Positions 1 to 12,500 of a DNA stretch of 64,000 nucleotides are shown here, piece after piece. The position numbers and the translations under genes were made by a program. Below the pieces are notes generated by a model, which was not told the DNA's origin, ran no database searches, and worked only from the letters and a program-made list of their open reading frames with translations. The stretch spans positions 136,950,501 through 137,014,500 of the forward strand of contig JAZHRO010000036.1 in assembly GCA_037157565.1 (NCBI GenBank), read 5' to 3'. This DNA comes from Thalassia testudinum. Taxonomy: Eukaryota; Streptophyta; Magnoliopsida; Alismatales; Hydrocharitaceae. Each line of letters begins with the position of its first letter. Positions within the stretch are counted from its first letter, which is position 1.

Positions 1-3000
1 TATGGCAAGGTTGGTTACTCTAAGGCCTCCTGCTAGTCAAAGAATGGTAGACCTATGGCCAACCAAGCTATTTCTTCTGATGAGACGAGCAACACAATGT
101 CAGGTGCTGACTATGATGCTGTTGTCCAGCGTCTCGCCCAATTGACCCAGGTGACTGCTACTGATACTGCTACACTGGCCTCCTCAGGTATAGACCCTGC
201 TTATGTTTCTGGTAGTGGTATGTCTGACAGTGCCTTATGGTTGGTAGACTCAAGAGCCTCTCAGCATCTCAGTGGTGATCAGACAGGGTTTAGACAGGTT
301 CAAGTCGCTTCCTCTGATAGATCTGTTCAGGTAGCAGATGGTAGACAGTGCAAAGTACATGGCAAAGTAAATGTGGCAGTGACTCCTTCACTGACTCTGC
401 TTAATGTTCTTTATGTTCCTGATTTTCCGATTAGTCTTTTGTCAATTAGCAGAATCACAAAAGACTTACACTATCGCATTATTTTTGATGAATTTAGTTG
501 TATTTTTCAGGACAAGCTCACGGGGAGAACAATTGATGGCGGACATGAGGGGGCATGTATCGCCTGATCCTGACCCCTTTTGCTGCTGTGTTAAGGCGAG
601 GTTGCTTTTAGTGCTGATACAGCTCTTCAGTGGCATCGTCATCTTGGGCACCCTTCACTAGACAGGTGATGACGTGTCATACCTCACATGTCACCTACCA
701 CTGAGATTTTGTGTGATACATGCTAGCTGAGAAAGCATCACAGATTCAGTTTTCCTTCCAGTTCAACGCAGAGTTCTGTTATTTTTTATTTATTGCATAT
801 GGATATATGGGGTCCTAAGAGAGTACCAGATAAACTAGGTCATCATTTCTATTTGCGTATTGTGGATAATTTTTCTAGAATGTCATGGTTATTTTTGCTA
901 AAAAATAAATCATATGTTGGACCTGTGATTGAAACATTGATTTTGCAAATAAAGAGTCAATTCTCTACTAATGTGAAGATTGTACATCTGATAATACCTT
1001 AGAGTTTTGTATGATTAAGTTAGAATCTTTTTCCAGATATCTTGGGATTATTCATTAGGCATCATGCCCCCAAACTTCGCAGTAGAATGAGGTAGTTGAA
1101 AAGAAACATCATTATGTGTTAGATGAGGCTAGAATTTTACTTGTTCAACATAATATGCCATAGGTTTACTGGGAAGATACAGTATTAATTGTGTTATATT
1201 TGATTAATAGATTGTCCAACTCAGCTATTCAGGAACAGGTTCCATGGCAGGTTCTCCACCCAGAGAAGGAATTGTTTACTGTGCCACCTTGTGTTTTTAG
1301 TTGTGTAGCCTTTGCCCATGTTTTAGGCCCTGACAGAGATAAGCTTGCTCCAAGGGCAGTGAAGTGTCTTTCTGGGATATAGTAGCACCTAGAAAGGTTA
1401 CAGATGTTATGACCCACGAGGCAAGAAGCATTATGTGACTACAGATGTCACATTTTATGAGCCTGTCCCATACTTTTCTATGGATGGCCATCAGTTGATG
1501 TTTAAGCGAGGCTCTATTCTATGCTTGTACCACCAGTTCCTTTGGTGCAGATTTCCATTACTCACAGTAAGGATACCACAACTACAGAGGCTCTTACTAG
1601 GCAGGAGACAGATGTTACTCATGTCTATAGGTTACTTGTTACATACAGACAGCATACATGGCGTCAAACACACACACCCCCAACACCTCAACCACCTGTC
1701 TCCTCCCCTAGTCAAGTATGTGTTGAGACTGACATGAGTTCTCCTAATGCTGATTGTGCATGTTCTTCTGATGAGTCTACTCCCCCTATTGAGCAGCAAG
1801 CTACACCGATTGTTCCTAAGGAGGATCTTGACCTTTCGATTATTGTTCGGAAGGCTCCTCGAAGCTGTGCCTACTATCAAACTACAGGAGCAGTACCTAC
1901 TTCCAATCTTAGCAGATCATTTGCTATGTTCACTGCTGCTCTTTCTACGACACAACTTCCCATCTCTCATCACAAGCCATGCTGGATCCAAAGTGGCTTC
2001 AGGCCATGGAGGATGAGATGGCTGCTTTACACTCCACAGAGACGGAGGAATTGACTACACTACCTAGTTAGGCCAAGACGGTGGGATGTCGTTAGGTCTT
2101 TGCTCTCAAATACAACCCAGATGGTACTATAACTCGCTACAAGGCGAGATTGGTAACAAAGGGATTTACCCAAACATATGAGGTAAATTTCTTTGATACC
2201 TTCTCCACTATAGCACGGCTTCCTACTATTCGCATTCTACTGTCTATTGTTGCTCATTATGACTGGCCTCTTCATCAGCTAATGTGAAGAATGCATTTCT
2301 GTATGGAGATCTTCAAGAGGAGGTCTACATGCAACAGCCTCCAAGATTTGAGACTCAAGGGGAGTGTGTATGTAGACTTAAGAAGGTTGTTTATGGCCTA
2401 AAGCAAAGCCCAAGAGCCTAGTTCCAGAGACTGTCAGAGGAGGTTCAGGCCACGAGGCTTATGAGATCTTCTGTTGATCATTCGCTCTCAGTCAAGAAGA
2501 GCGCCAAGGGAGTTGTGGTACTCCTAGTCTATGTTTATCTCATCCTTACAGGGGATGACACTGTTGGAATAGCCGAGGTAAACAAGAAACTAGTTGAAGA
2601 CTTTATGATGAAGGATATGGGTGAACTCAGATATTTCCTTGGTATTGAGGTGGCATACAGCAAAGAAGATATTGTCCTCAATCAACGCAGATATGCTCTT
2701 AATGTATTGCAGGAGATAGGGATGCAGGGCTCTAAGCCTACTAATATACCTATGGATCCCAAAGGACATCTTTATGGCCCAGACTCTCCACCTGTAGACA
2801 GCAGATCTTATAGGCAATTGGTTGGTAAACTATTATATCTACCATACGCCTTGATCTCTCCCTTACAGTTGGGAAACCCAACCAAGTCATGAATAAACCA
2901 ACCAAACAGCATTGGGAGGCTGCTATACAGGTGCTTGATACATAAAAAAAGAACCTGGCAAAGGTATCCTATTTCAGAAGGGTACATCTATGAGTGTTGT

Positions 3001-3455
3001 TGGCTATTCTGATGCTGACTATGCAGGATGCATGGCAAACAGAAAGTCAACTACTGGTTGCTATACCTATGTAACAAGTAATCTCGTGACATGGAAAACA
3101 AAAACTAGGTAGTATCCCAGTCAAGTGCAGAATCGGAGTACCGTGTTATGGCACAGACAGCCACAGAAATGGTCTAGCTTAGATCAGTGCTGCAAGATTT
3201 ATATGTCCAAGTGGAAGGACCTATGGAGATGAGGTGTGATAATCACGCTGCTACTTACATTGCAAACAACCCAATGTTCGTTGAGGTTGATTACCACTAC
3301 ACCAAAGACCTAATACAACGGGAGATTATCTACACTACTTCAGTTACTTCTGAAGATTAAATTGCGGATATTTTCATGAAGCCTCTTTTTAGATCCGCAT
3401 TTGAAATATGTTATTCCAAGCTAAGCATCATTGATATATATGCTCCAACTTGAGG
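1..3455 (+). pseudogene. Copia A1 gag-pol polyprotein remnant
   Basis: The reading frame is broken into several parts by stops and frameshifts. A decayed zinc knuckle tail lies at 1-57. The protease motif near 240-280 reads VDSRASQHLSGD instead of VDSGASxH, so the catalytic Asp-Ser-Gly is lost. The integrase core starts near 793 (DIWGPKRVPDKLG) and continues through 1191-1382 (LINRLSNSAI). The integrase-RT linker is Pro/Thr-rich (1500-1900). RT runs about 1990-2880, and its YVDD active site reads YVYL near 2530. RNase H runs 2900-3400 (GYSDADYAG near 3003). The same polyprotein type recurs in copia B, C, D and E. Confidence 0.85.
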
Positions 3456-3460
3456 GAAAA

Positions 3461-3610
3461 CGTTGACATAGCACTCTATTTATCCTTTCTGTTTGGACTA
3501 CTTATTTATTTTTCCTTGTGGGACTTATGATGTAATTTACCCAACACCTCTCTATATATAAAGAGGTGTAGGATTTTCTTAGTCAATATGATTCTTCATT
3601 TTCTCCGACT
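3461..3610 (+). repeat. 3' LTR of copia A1
   Basis: It follows the polypurine tract TGAGGGAAAA and starts CGTTGACATAG (the first T of TG is mutated). It contains a TATA box in CTCTATATATAAAG near 3550 and ends about ATTTTCTCCGACT. The end matches the 5' LTR of copia B at 20607-20761. Confidence 0.75.
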
Positions 3611-3669
3611 CAATCTAAGTACCTTTTTTTCTTACTGTTTTGTGGTTTTCCAAACTCCGATCAAGAAAT

Positions 3670-6574
3670 ATGTCCTCCAAAGTTGTTGAATCCTCCTCTC
3701 ATGGTAAGGGAAACCAAGGGGATTTCAATAATCCCTTCTGTGGCCCAATATTCAAGTTTAATGGGTCTAATTACGCATTGCGGTTGCAGTCTATCATGAA
3801 TGTTGTTGAGGGTCACGATAAGGAACATATCCTTCTTAAATCAAAGCTGGAAGAGAAGGTAGGAAGTATGCCTCGTGGAAAACAGATAACGCGATGGTTT
3901 GTGCCTGGATCATGAAAACAACCATCCAGCACATAGCTACAGAGATCATATACTAAAAGACAATGGAGATATGGAAAGTCCTTTGCCACACTTATTCACA
4001 GGATAAGAATGCAACCACGATCTTACAAATACATCATGAGATAGCACGTATGAGGTAAGATGCTAGGTCTCGATTTCAATACTATTCCAACTTGAAGTCG
4101 GCCTTCAAGCGACTGAACTCCCATACTCCTGTATACTCTTGTGAATCATAGAAGACATACAAAGCGCAAACAATGTTGGGTCATTTCTCAGCAGGTCTTG
4201 ATCCAACTTATGAGGCAGCAAGGTCACAGATGCTTACTCTACCTGAGATCCCTACCATAGAAAAGGCCTACAACCATCTAAGTAGGCTTGCTATTTCTCT
4301 CACTTCAGCTAAACAATTGGAGAATGCATCTTCAATGGTTGCAGCTCCAGGTAGGAGAGCCCTTGGATTGTCTGCACGAGGGCATGGACGTGGAGGTCAA
4401 GGACGTTCTAGACTTCAATGCTCCTACTGCAACAAGAATGGTCACCTCAAGGATAGATGTTGGTCAAAGCATGGGAGGCCAGCCAGTGCGCATCAGGCAA
4501 TTACTATACTAGATGTACCCACTGAGTTAGCTCCAATCACATGGGCAGAGTTTGATGATTTAGTTCAGCGTATTTCACGTCCTAGGCATCCCCTTTTGGG
4601 AACAAGGATACAGCAACAGTTACCAACTCATCAAGTATATATCTTGCTTGCAACTCCAAGGCAGATACTCTTGATTGGCTTGTCAACTCCAGTGCTTCAC
4701 ACCACATCTGTGGGAAGGCCCAACAATTTGCAAGCTTTAAGCATGATACTTCTAGAAGATCCATAGTGGTTGCAGGTGGCAGGAACTCTCCTGTTACTAG
4801 AGAGGGGGAGGTCCAATTAGCTCCCCATGTTAGGTTGCAAAATGTTCTTCATGCTCCACATTTTCCTCTTAATCTGCTTTTTATTAGTCGTATTACAAAA
4901 GAACTACATTGTCAGGCTGTGTTTGACGCTATAACTCATGTTTCGAGATATACTAACGGGGTAAATGATTGGTTATGGTAGTGAGGAAGGGGGGTCTATC
5001 ACCTTCTTCAGACACTATATACAAGACATGCAACTACTTCTACTAGTGGAGCCTCTAGCTTTCTCTGGCATTTACGCTTTAGTCACTTGCCATTTCAGAA
5101 ACTCCAACATGTTATTCCTCATATTGCTCATATTGCCACCTTTCAATGCGAGACATGCCAGATAAGGAAACATCACCACAGTTCAATTCCCAGTAGACAT
5201 GATCAAAGTTCCAGTAGTTTGTTTGAGTTACTACATCTTGATGTTTGGGGGGCAAGTTGGTCTCCAAATCATATAGGACACTGTTTTTAACTAATTATAG
5301 TTGATTTTTCTCATCTATTCTGGGTTTACTTATTGAAGTCAAAGTCTGAAGTTGGGACTGTAATCAGTACCTTTCTTGTTAAAATAAAAATCAAGTTAAT
5401 GCTCATGTGAAGATCATAAGTTTTGATAATGCTTTAAAATTTTGCACTCATTCACTTTGAACCCTATTTCAGTCCTAGGGTATTATTCATGAGACAAGTT
5501 GCCCATGCACCTTTCAGTAGAATTGTATTGTTGAAATGAAACACAGAGACATTCTTGATGTTGCCCATACCTTTCTTATCCAACATAGTGTCCCTACTTC
5601 ATATTGGGGTGATGTTGTCCTCACCGCCTGCTACCTGATAAATCGAATGCCCTCTACGATGCCTGATGAAGAAATTCCCTACTCTATGGTGTTTCCTAAT
5701 AGGGAACTCTTTAGTTTCCCCCCTAAGGTGTTTAGGTGTGTCTCTTTTATTCATTTCATGGCACCACCAAAGACAAGTTAACACCAAAGGCTGTCAAATG
5801 TACTTTTGTTGGGTACTCAAGGAGTCACAAAGGATATCAATGCTATGATTCGGTTGGGAGGAAGCAATTTTTAAGTGCAAATGTATCCTTTTTTGAGTCC
5901 ACACCCTACTACTCGTCTATCGGATCCTATATTGTTTCCTCTAAACCTGAGGAAGAAGCAGTGATTCCTTTTCCTACACTTGACATTGAGCAACATCAGA
6001 ACACTATAGAATAGGATTGCAGGTTTTGTTTGGTCTACTCACATAGACCTTGTCAGGTGTAGCAGCAGTAGCAAGTCACCAACCCCTCCCCCTCCTCCAA
6101 TGCCAGAGCCCTGAGGTAATCCCCATTCATAATAGGCCTAATGGTTTTTCCATTCCTGATGTTGCAAATGATCCTAATTTGGCTAACCCAACCGATCCTT
6201 TTGATGATGTTGAGCATATAGATCTTGATCTTCCTATTACCCTATGAAAAGGCACTCGATCGTGCTCTTTGCATCCAATGTCTCAACATATGTCCTTGGC
6301 CCAACTCTCTCCTAAACATAGGCAATTTATGACTACTCTATCAGTCCGGGTACCTCATTCTCACCAAGTGGAAGTTGGTAATCCACGGTGGCACCAAGCT
6401 ATGCAAGAAGAAATGTCTACAATTCACTCCAAGGGTACATGGACCTTAGTCAATCCTCTTGATGGTGCTACTATTGTAGGCTACCAATGGGTTTTTATAG
6501 TAAAGCAACGACAAGAAGACACCATAGAATGGTACAAGGCACGATACGTAGCCAAAGGCTACACTCAAACCTAT
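3670..6574 (+). pseudogene. Copia A2 gag-pol, first part
   Basis: Gag begins MSSKVVESSS and is frameshifted near 3915-4170. An intact CCHC zinc knuckle (CSYCNKNGHLKDRC) is encoded at 4419-4460. The protease site near 4675 reads VNSSASHH, so the catalytic Asp is replaced by Asn. GAG-pre-integrase spans about 4760-5220 and ends with CETCQIRKH near 5150. Integrase runs about 5220-5930 with LDVWG and HRDILDVAHTFL segments. The N-terminal RT begins near 6380 (NPRWHQAMQEEM) and stops at KGYTQTY, where the insert starts. Several stops make it non-functional. Confidence 0.85.
6565..6574. repeat. Target-site duplication, left copy (TCAAACCTAT)
   Basis: A 10-bp direct repeat flanking the non-coding insert. 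The partner is at 7226-7235. Removing the insert and one copy restores RT continuity. Confidence 0.65.
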
Positions 6575-7225
6575 AGCTGCAGAAATCAACAATTGGTATT
6601 CAATAGGTGAGGTCATCGACTAAGACGTATACAATATGCGAGTGATTAATCAAAGATTAATCCGTGTAGTATTTTTAAATATTTAAAATTTTTAATATAA
6701 TTATATATACCATTATACATATTAAGTATACATATATATGAATTGAAATATCACATATATATTAATATTATTTTTTTGATATACATATTCCCTCAATATA
6801 GCTTCTAACAAATAGCTATCAACATCACAACACATAAAATAAAACAAACAAACTAAGATTGATGTATCATAAATATAAAGGAGACAAGTTTAGAGTAAAG
6901 GAGACAAGAGGAAGGACTCAAGACCCAGGGGTTTTGCTTAAGGTTGAGGCTTTCATGCGTTAGGAACTTGGGGTAATGAGAGAAATCGGGTTTAGTTGGA
7001 TGTATTTAGGCGTCAGGTTTAGTAGGGTTTTGGTTTGGAGGTGCATTGCATGTGCATTAAAGCTAAAGAAAAAAAAAGAAAAAATTTGAAACCTTAAAAC
7101 TTACTCAGGCAATTAATCGGGTAGACTAACTATAGAGCCAAATATAGGTACTCAGTACATTTTTGGACCGCATATGATTATGCGGCCAATTAATCGATCG
7201 CATAGACCTATTTTTTCACCCTTGT
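6575..7225 (+). mobile_element. Small non-coding DNA-transposon-like insert in copia A2 RT
   Basis: About 650 bases with no copia homology interrupt RT exactly between two copies of TCAAACCTAT (6565-6574 and 7226-7235), a 10-bp target-site duplication. Reading resumes in RT right after it (QTYG-HYFDT). The interior is very AT-rich and encodes nothing. Imperfect inverted motifs lie near the ends: AATAGGT...CGACTAA near 6600 and its counterpart AATAGGT...CGATTAA on the other strand near 7190-7212. The duplication length points to Mutator-like or hAT-like MITEs, but the superfamily is not settled. Confidence 0.6.
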
Positions 7226-8530
7226 TCAAACCTATGGTATTCATTATTTTGACACCTCTCTTGTAGCATGCCTCCCAACCACCAGGGTGTTGATTTCTGT
7301 AGTAATCCATTTAAACTAGGGTCTCCACCAACTTGATGTCAAGAACGCCTTCCTCTGTGGCAATCTTGACAGAGATTTGTATGCAGCAACCATTTAGCTA
7401 TGAATCTAAAGGGAAGTGTTACAGAGTGCGAGAACTCCATAAGGCCATATAAGGCCTAGAGCAAAGCCCTTGATCATTGTTTCAAAAGTTATCAAAAGTT
7501 GTTGAAGAAATTGGGTTCAAGAGATCGTCAACAGATCACCCATTGTTTGTCAAGACCATGGCACATGGACGAGTTGTGATGTTGGTTTACGTTGACATTA
7601 TTCTGATAAGAGATGATGCTAGAGGTATATCTGCTACCAAAGAATTTCTAAAGAAGCATTTTGTTACAAAAGATCTAGGTCCACTCAAGTGCTTTCTGGG
7701 TATAAAGGTGGCATGAAATACCATAGAAGTAGTTCTTTCCCAGAGAAAATATGTTTTAGAATTGCTCCATGAGTTAATCATGGCAGGTACCAAGCCAGCG
7801 TCAATCCCAATGGATCCCAATGTACACCTATATGATGATGATTCTGAATTTGTGGATGCCAAGCAGTTTAGGGCCTTAGTTAGCAAATTATTATATGTGA
7901 CTATGACACAACCAGATATCTCTCTTGCAGTTAGCAAGGTGAGACAGTTTATGAACAAGCCCAAGAGAGTCCATTGGGCAGCAACGATGATGATATTGAG
8001 ATACCTTAAAATTGCGCCTGGAAAAGGTCTCTTGTTTCCACATAGCAAAAACCTTAATGCTGAGGCATATACAAATGCTGATTATGTAGGGTGTCCCAAA
8101 GACCACAAGTCCACTACTGGTTTTTGCACTTTTGCTGAAGGAAATCCAGTTACATGGTACAGTAAGAAACAAACAATGGTGGTCAAGTTGAGTGTGGAAT
8201 CTAAGTATAGAGCCATGGCCCAGACTTCTACTAAGCTCATGTAGATCTGATATGTTCTTAAAAACCTTCAAGTTCCAATTACAAGGCCTATGGAGTTGAA
8301 ATGTGACAACGCAGCTACTACTTTCACTGCTGATAATCCACCTTTTCATGAGCGAACGAAGTATGTAGGTGTGGATTGTCACTATACCAAGGGCATGATC
8401 CAAAAGGGATTTATCCGAATTGTTCACGTTCCCTCTAGAGATTAGATTTCAGACATGTTTACAAAGGCACTTCACAAATCAAGCTTCAACAAATGTGTTT
8501 CCAAGCTGAGTACGATTAACAATTATATTC
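7226..8530 (+). pseudogene. Copia A2 pol, second part (RT and RNase H)
   Basis: RT resumes after the insert. The catalytic motif near 7590 reads YVDI in place of YVDD. FLGIKVA and GTKPASIPMDPNVHLY follow. RNase H runs about 7930-8500 (ADYVGCPKDHKSTTGFC near 8070) to the C-terminal FHERTKYVGVDCHYTKG. Frame breaks near 7716 and 8244 disable it. It ends 15-20 bases before the polypurine tract. Confidence 0.85.
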
Positions 8531-8545
8531 CAACTTGAGAGGGAG

Positions 8546-8703
8546 TGTTACACAATCCCTTGGTTTCTATCTTGTTATGTTTCCTTTTTCCACTATTTGT
8601 CTTTTTTCTTGGGATCATGTGATATTTGCCTTAGGGTTTCCTTTTCATAAATAGGACACTAGGACTCCATGCATCAATAACAAACTCTCATTCTCTACAC
8701 AAC
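8546..8703 (+). repeat. 3' LTR of copia A2
   Basis: It follows the polypurine tract GAGAGGGAG and starts TGTTACACAATCCC. It has a short TATA-like CATAAATAGG near 8648. The right end is uncertain by a few bases (about CATTCTCTACA). It differs from the A1/B LTR family. Confidence 0.65.
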
Positions 8704-8705
8704 CA

Positions 8706-8926
8706 AGTCCATATCATTCATTTTTCTTGGATAAATAATTTCAGCAAAAGGGTCAGCAGAAAGCTCCATGGGAAAAAATAGAGAAAAGGAAATATTGCAG
8801 TCAAGAAAATATTATGTTATGCAGGTCTCAATGTAGTGTTTGACTCGTAGCCCTCCACATCGGCTGAAACTAGACCCATGTCCACTTGCCAGGATGATAA
8901 AAGTTGCCTCACACCATTCCCATCCT
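8706..8926 (-). other. Possible 3' UTR of the host gene
   Basis: This is non-repetitive sequence of mixed base content between the putative stop at 8927 and the outer end of the copia A2 3' LTR. No clear polyadenylation signal was found; an ATAATATT stretch near 8805-8815 is the closest. Copia A2 appears to have landed in or just beyond the gene end. Confidence 0.25.
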
Positions 8927-8958
8927 TCAGTTACCATCAAGAAAAATCCTAAGATCTG
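8927..8958 (-). CDS. Possible last coding exon of the host gene
   Basis: A T-rich tract is followed by a tandem CAGCAG acceptor (8961-8956). Either AG gives the same frame. With the single base left from exon 4 the exon reads (T/N)-(D)-LRIFLDGN and a TGA at 8929-8927. The sequence below it (8926-8706) looks like a 3' UTR that runs into the copia A2 LTR. A second frame through the same DNA stays open for about 60 codons (it includes TEGWEWCEATFIILASGHG), so the exon may be read differently or be non-coding. Intervening exons may be missing from this model. Confidence 0.25.
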
Positions 8959-8959
8959 C

Positions 8960-9403
8960 TGCCCCAATTTTAAGTAAAACAAATAACACTAGAAGCATCC
9001 CAAATAGCAAGCAAGTAACACAAACAAAACTGGAAGAACTCAGATTACAAGCAGCATAACCCCAATGCTAAAGACTAGTTCAGATCCTATCAAATTAAGA
9101 CTTGGCCAAGTAAGAGCAACCGTCCCTTAGTCTCAGATTCGTAAGTTTCCATACATTATCTTGTCAACATGATCATCGAGAATCATATTTATGGAAATAT
9201 TTAAACACATTTAACATACATTTTTTCCATACAAAGCAAGAAGGTATGATTTACCCATCAACAAAAGTAGATGACATATTATTTCAATTATTCATAACAT
9301 TTTTCCATAGATTCCTGTCCAAAATTGGCAATATTTCAGCTCAATTTCTTATGTAACATTCAAATCCTAAAGAGTTTCCTTTATACAAGTTACATTGCAA
9401 TGA
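8960..9403 (-). other. Intron 4 sequence (no gene seen)
   Basis: AT-rich, non-repetitive sequence between the putative last exon and L1-1. On the minus strand it has the T-rich character of an intron 3' end. No transposon motif or conserved open frame was found. Confidence 0.3.
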
Positions 9404-9598
9404 TTTTTTAAAAAAAATAAAGCAAAAGGGCGGTTATCCGCATGATAACCACCCAAATTCATTCCATCACCCGGAAAATCGGAATTTCATCACAGAATAC
9501 ATAGGAGATTCTCAAAACATCACCTAGGAAGAAATGAATGAAACAAAATTCTCTACATAGGATCTCTCACCCCTAAACAACACCACATTCCTCCCCAA

Positions 9599-12500
9599 CT
9601 AGACACCCCATAACACCACAAAAACCTTGGCTCTATCCTTCTTAGATCTAAAGGTGATATCTCCATTGAAGGCATTTCCTCTAAGGAATGAGGACCAAAA
9701 GCTGACCGTGTCTCGAGGGGCGATCCAGTCAATCCCCATCCTCCGCCAGACTTGCATCACGAAAGAACACTGGACAAAAAGGTATTGGATGTCTTCATCT
9801 GCCCCTTCGCAAAGAGGGCATCTCACATCATCTGTTTGGGCCCACCTCACTCTCCACATCTTTGTCATGATTCTCCCCCTCCTCACCAGCCAGGCAAAAA
9901 TCTTCACTTTTAGCAGGCACTCCGCCACCTACAGCAGCATACAAGCTCTTAAGAAGTCGAAATCCGAGCTCATCAAAACATTTCCCAACCTACAGAATGC
10001 CTTCGCCACAGAGAACTCCCCATCTTCCCAAAAGTATGCATCACCTCCCTCCTCAGGCGCCCAGCCCTCCAGCTCCTGGATCAACTGTTGGAACTCCGCG
10101 TACCTCTGGTCCATGAGGCCCCCCTAAAAGGTCGGACATCACGCTCCGTCCCAACCAACTCCCCACCATAGCTAACGAGTCCACAGCTCTCCCAAAGAGG
10201 CGAGGGAACGTACCACTGAAAGTAGATCCGACCCCCTACCAATCATCTAGCCAGAAACGGAAGGCGTCCCCCTCCCCCAAGATAGGAGAAAAGAAGGATC
10301 GCACCTTTAGACCACCACCGCTACCAAGCCTCTAAGAAAATGAGAAGCCCCGGGAGGGGGGTTCTTCAAAGGTCCCCACAAAAGGAAGGACCCATAGCAC
10401 CGTCGCACGACATCCCCAAAAAGACCCTGTTCCCGTCCCATCAGTCTGGTAATCCACTTCATGAGGAGGCTCAAGTTCACCTTGTCCACATCCCTAACCC
10501 CCAGCCCCCCTCCTGCATCGACCTACAGACCTCCTCCCAGGCCACCAACCTCGTCCCCTTTCCTGCCAAACCCACATTTGACCAGAGGAAGTCCCTCAAC
10601 AGCCTCAAGACCTTCTCAATCTAACACGGTATCTTGAACACCGAGAGGAAGTGTGCTGGTATGGACAACAGCACTGCCTTCACCAGTGTCAACCTCCCTC
10701 CCCTCGACAACAACCTGGAGGACCAGCCCGCCAACCACCTCTCCATCCTCTCTAGCAGAGGTATCCAATCTTGCATCCTAAGGCGATAATCAGATAAGGG
10801 GAGCCCGAAGTACATCAACGATAGTGTACCCACATCTGTCCTAAGAGCACTACTAACCATTTCCATCTCCTCCGCCACCTCTCCATCCTCTCTAGCAAAG
10901 GTATCCAATCTTGCATCCTAAGGTGATAAGGGGAGCCCCAAGTACATCAACGATAGTGTACCCACATCTGTCCTAAGAGCACTACTAACCATCTCCATCT
11001 CCTCCGCTGACAAGTTCATTAGGACGAAGCTTGATCGTTGATAGTTGATCCGCAACCCCGAGGCCTCACCAAAAAGCTCCAAAAGAATTCTCATCCTTCT
11101 AGCCTCCAAGGTAGCTCCCTCCACCAGAAACAAAGTATCATCCACATATTGCAGTACCGAGATCTTCTTGTCCTCACCAACCACAAAACCCCTTATCAGA
11201 CCCCTAGTACAGGCCCTACGAGTCTCCCTCATAAGGGCGTCCATCGCAAGCACAAACAACATAGGCGTGAGAGGGCAGCCCTGCCTGACCCCCCTCCTAA
11301 GTTGCACCCAACCTCCCGTTGGGTTCCCATTAACCAAGATTGAGAAAGATGTCATCACACACCTTTTCATCTAGTCAATCTAGGTCGTGGGAAAGCCCCT
11401 CCTCACCAGGGAAGCCCAAAGAAACTCCTACTACACAGAGTCATATGCTTTATTAAAGTCAACCTTCCACAGAAAGGCTTTCCTCTTCTCCCTTCTCCAA
11501 GCAGCCAGTGCCTCCATAACAACCACAAAACCATCTAGGATTCCTCTCCCCGGAACGAAAGCTGTCTGAATGGGCGGGATCAAATCTCCCAAAAGACCAT
11601 GGAGTCTGTTGGTCAAGACCTTCGCGACAATAAGGTACACAGCATTCGATAAGGCAACCGATCGGAAGTCTTGGATTGCCTTTGCGCCCTCCTTAGGCAA
11701 CAAGAACAAGTAATACCTATTCAGCTTATCAAATCCTCTATTCCCAGTCGCAAACTCCTCCATCATCTACATCACATCAGCCACCACCAGGGACCAAAAT
11801 TCCTTGAAAAAGAAAACAAGGAATCCATCTGGACCAAGGCACCCCTTCACATTGAGGCCCAACATCGCCTCCCTCACCTCATCTTCCGTGAAAGCAGTCG
11901 TGAGGCCCAAAGCCTGATCCACAGAAACACTCTGCACATCCTCCCCCCTCCACCTCCAGCAACCCCTATTGCGCCTCCCTATGAACTCCCTGAAGTAATT
12001 TGCCGCCGCCCGTTGAACCTCCTCCTTGCCAGAGAAAGCCTCCCCATGTACCAGCAACTTCTCAATCCAGTTCCTCCTCCTCTTAGCTGAGGCCACTTAG
12101 TGAAAGAACCTGGTATTGGAGTCGCCCTCTCTAAACCATCTCTGCCTCGATCTCATCTTCCATTCCACCTTTGCCTTCGTATCCTCCTCACGCACCACTC
12201 GTGTCATCCTCACCCTATGCTCTCTATCTTCTACCGAAATAGAGCCTTGATCCTCCTGCCTGTCGATCCTAGTGATCAATGCCAATGCCTCCTTCCTATA
12301 GCACCTGGATACCCTGAACTCCCTCTAGTAAACCCTCAAACGGGCTCACAAAGCAACCAGCTTCTTTGCCAATCGAATCACAGCTGATCCCTCCACCTCT
12401 ATAGAGTTCCACATCTCTTCCACCATGTTCTTGAATCCCTCCATCAGCCAGGGTTTGTCACGTTTAAAGTATGTGCCAAAATAAATCCCCTCGTCGGATC

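Larger units (their letters stand above)
1..3610 (+). mobile_element. Ty1/copia element A1 (5' part outside window)
   Basis: The element runs from inside gag to its 3' LTR. Domain order is the copia order: zinc knuckle, protease, GAG-pre-integrase, integrase, RT, RNase H. It ends with a polypurine tract near 3451-3460 and the LTR at 3461-3610. The 5' LTR and the start of gag lie left of the window. It is the same family as copia B and D2, judging by the TGTTGRCATAG-type LTR start. It is long dead. Confidence 0.9.
3611..8703 (+). mobile_element. Ty1/copia element A2 (no 5' LTR)
   Basis: A gag start appears only about 60 bases after the A1 LTR, with no primer-binding site and no long leader, so the 5' end is lost. 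The rest is in copia order and ends in a polypurine tract (near 8537-8545) and a 3' LTR unlike that of A1. A foreign insert splits RT at 6575-7225. The element lies directly beside the putative 3' end of the host gene. Confidence 0.85.
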
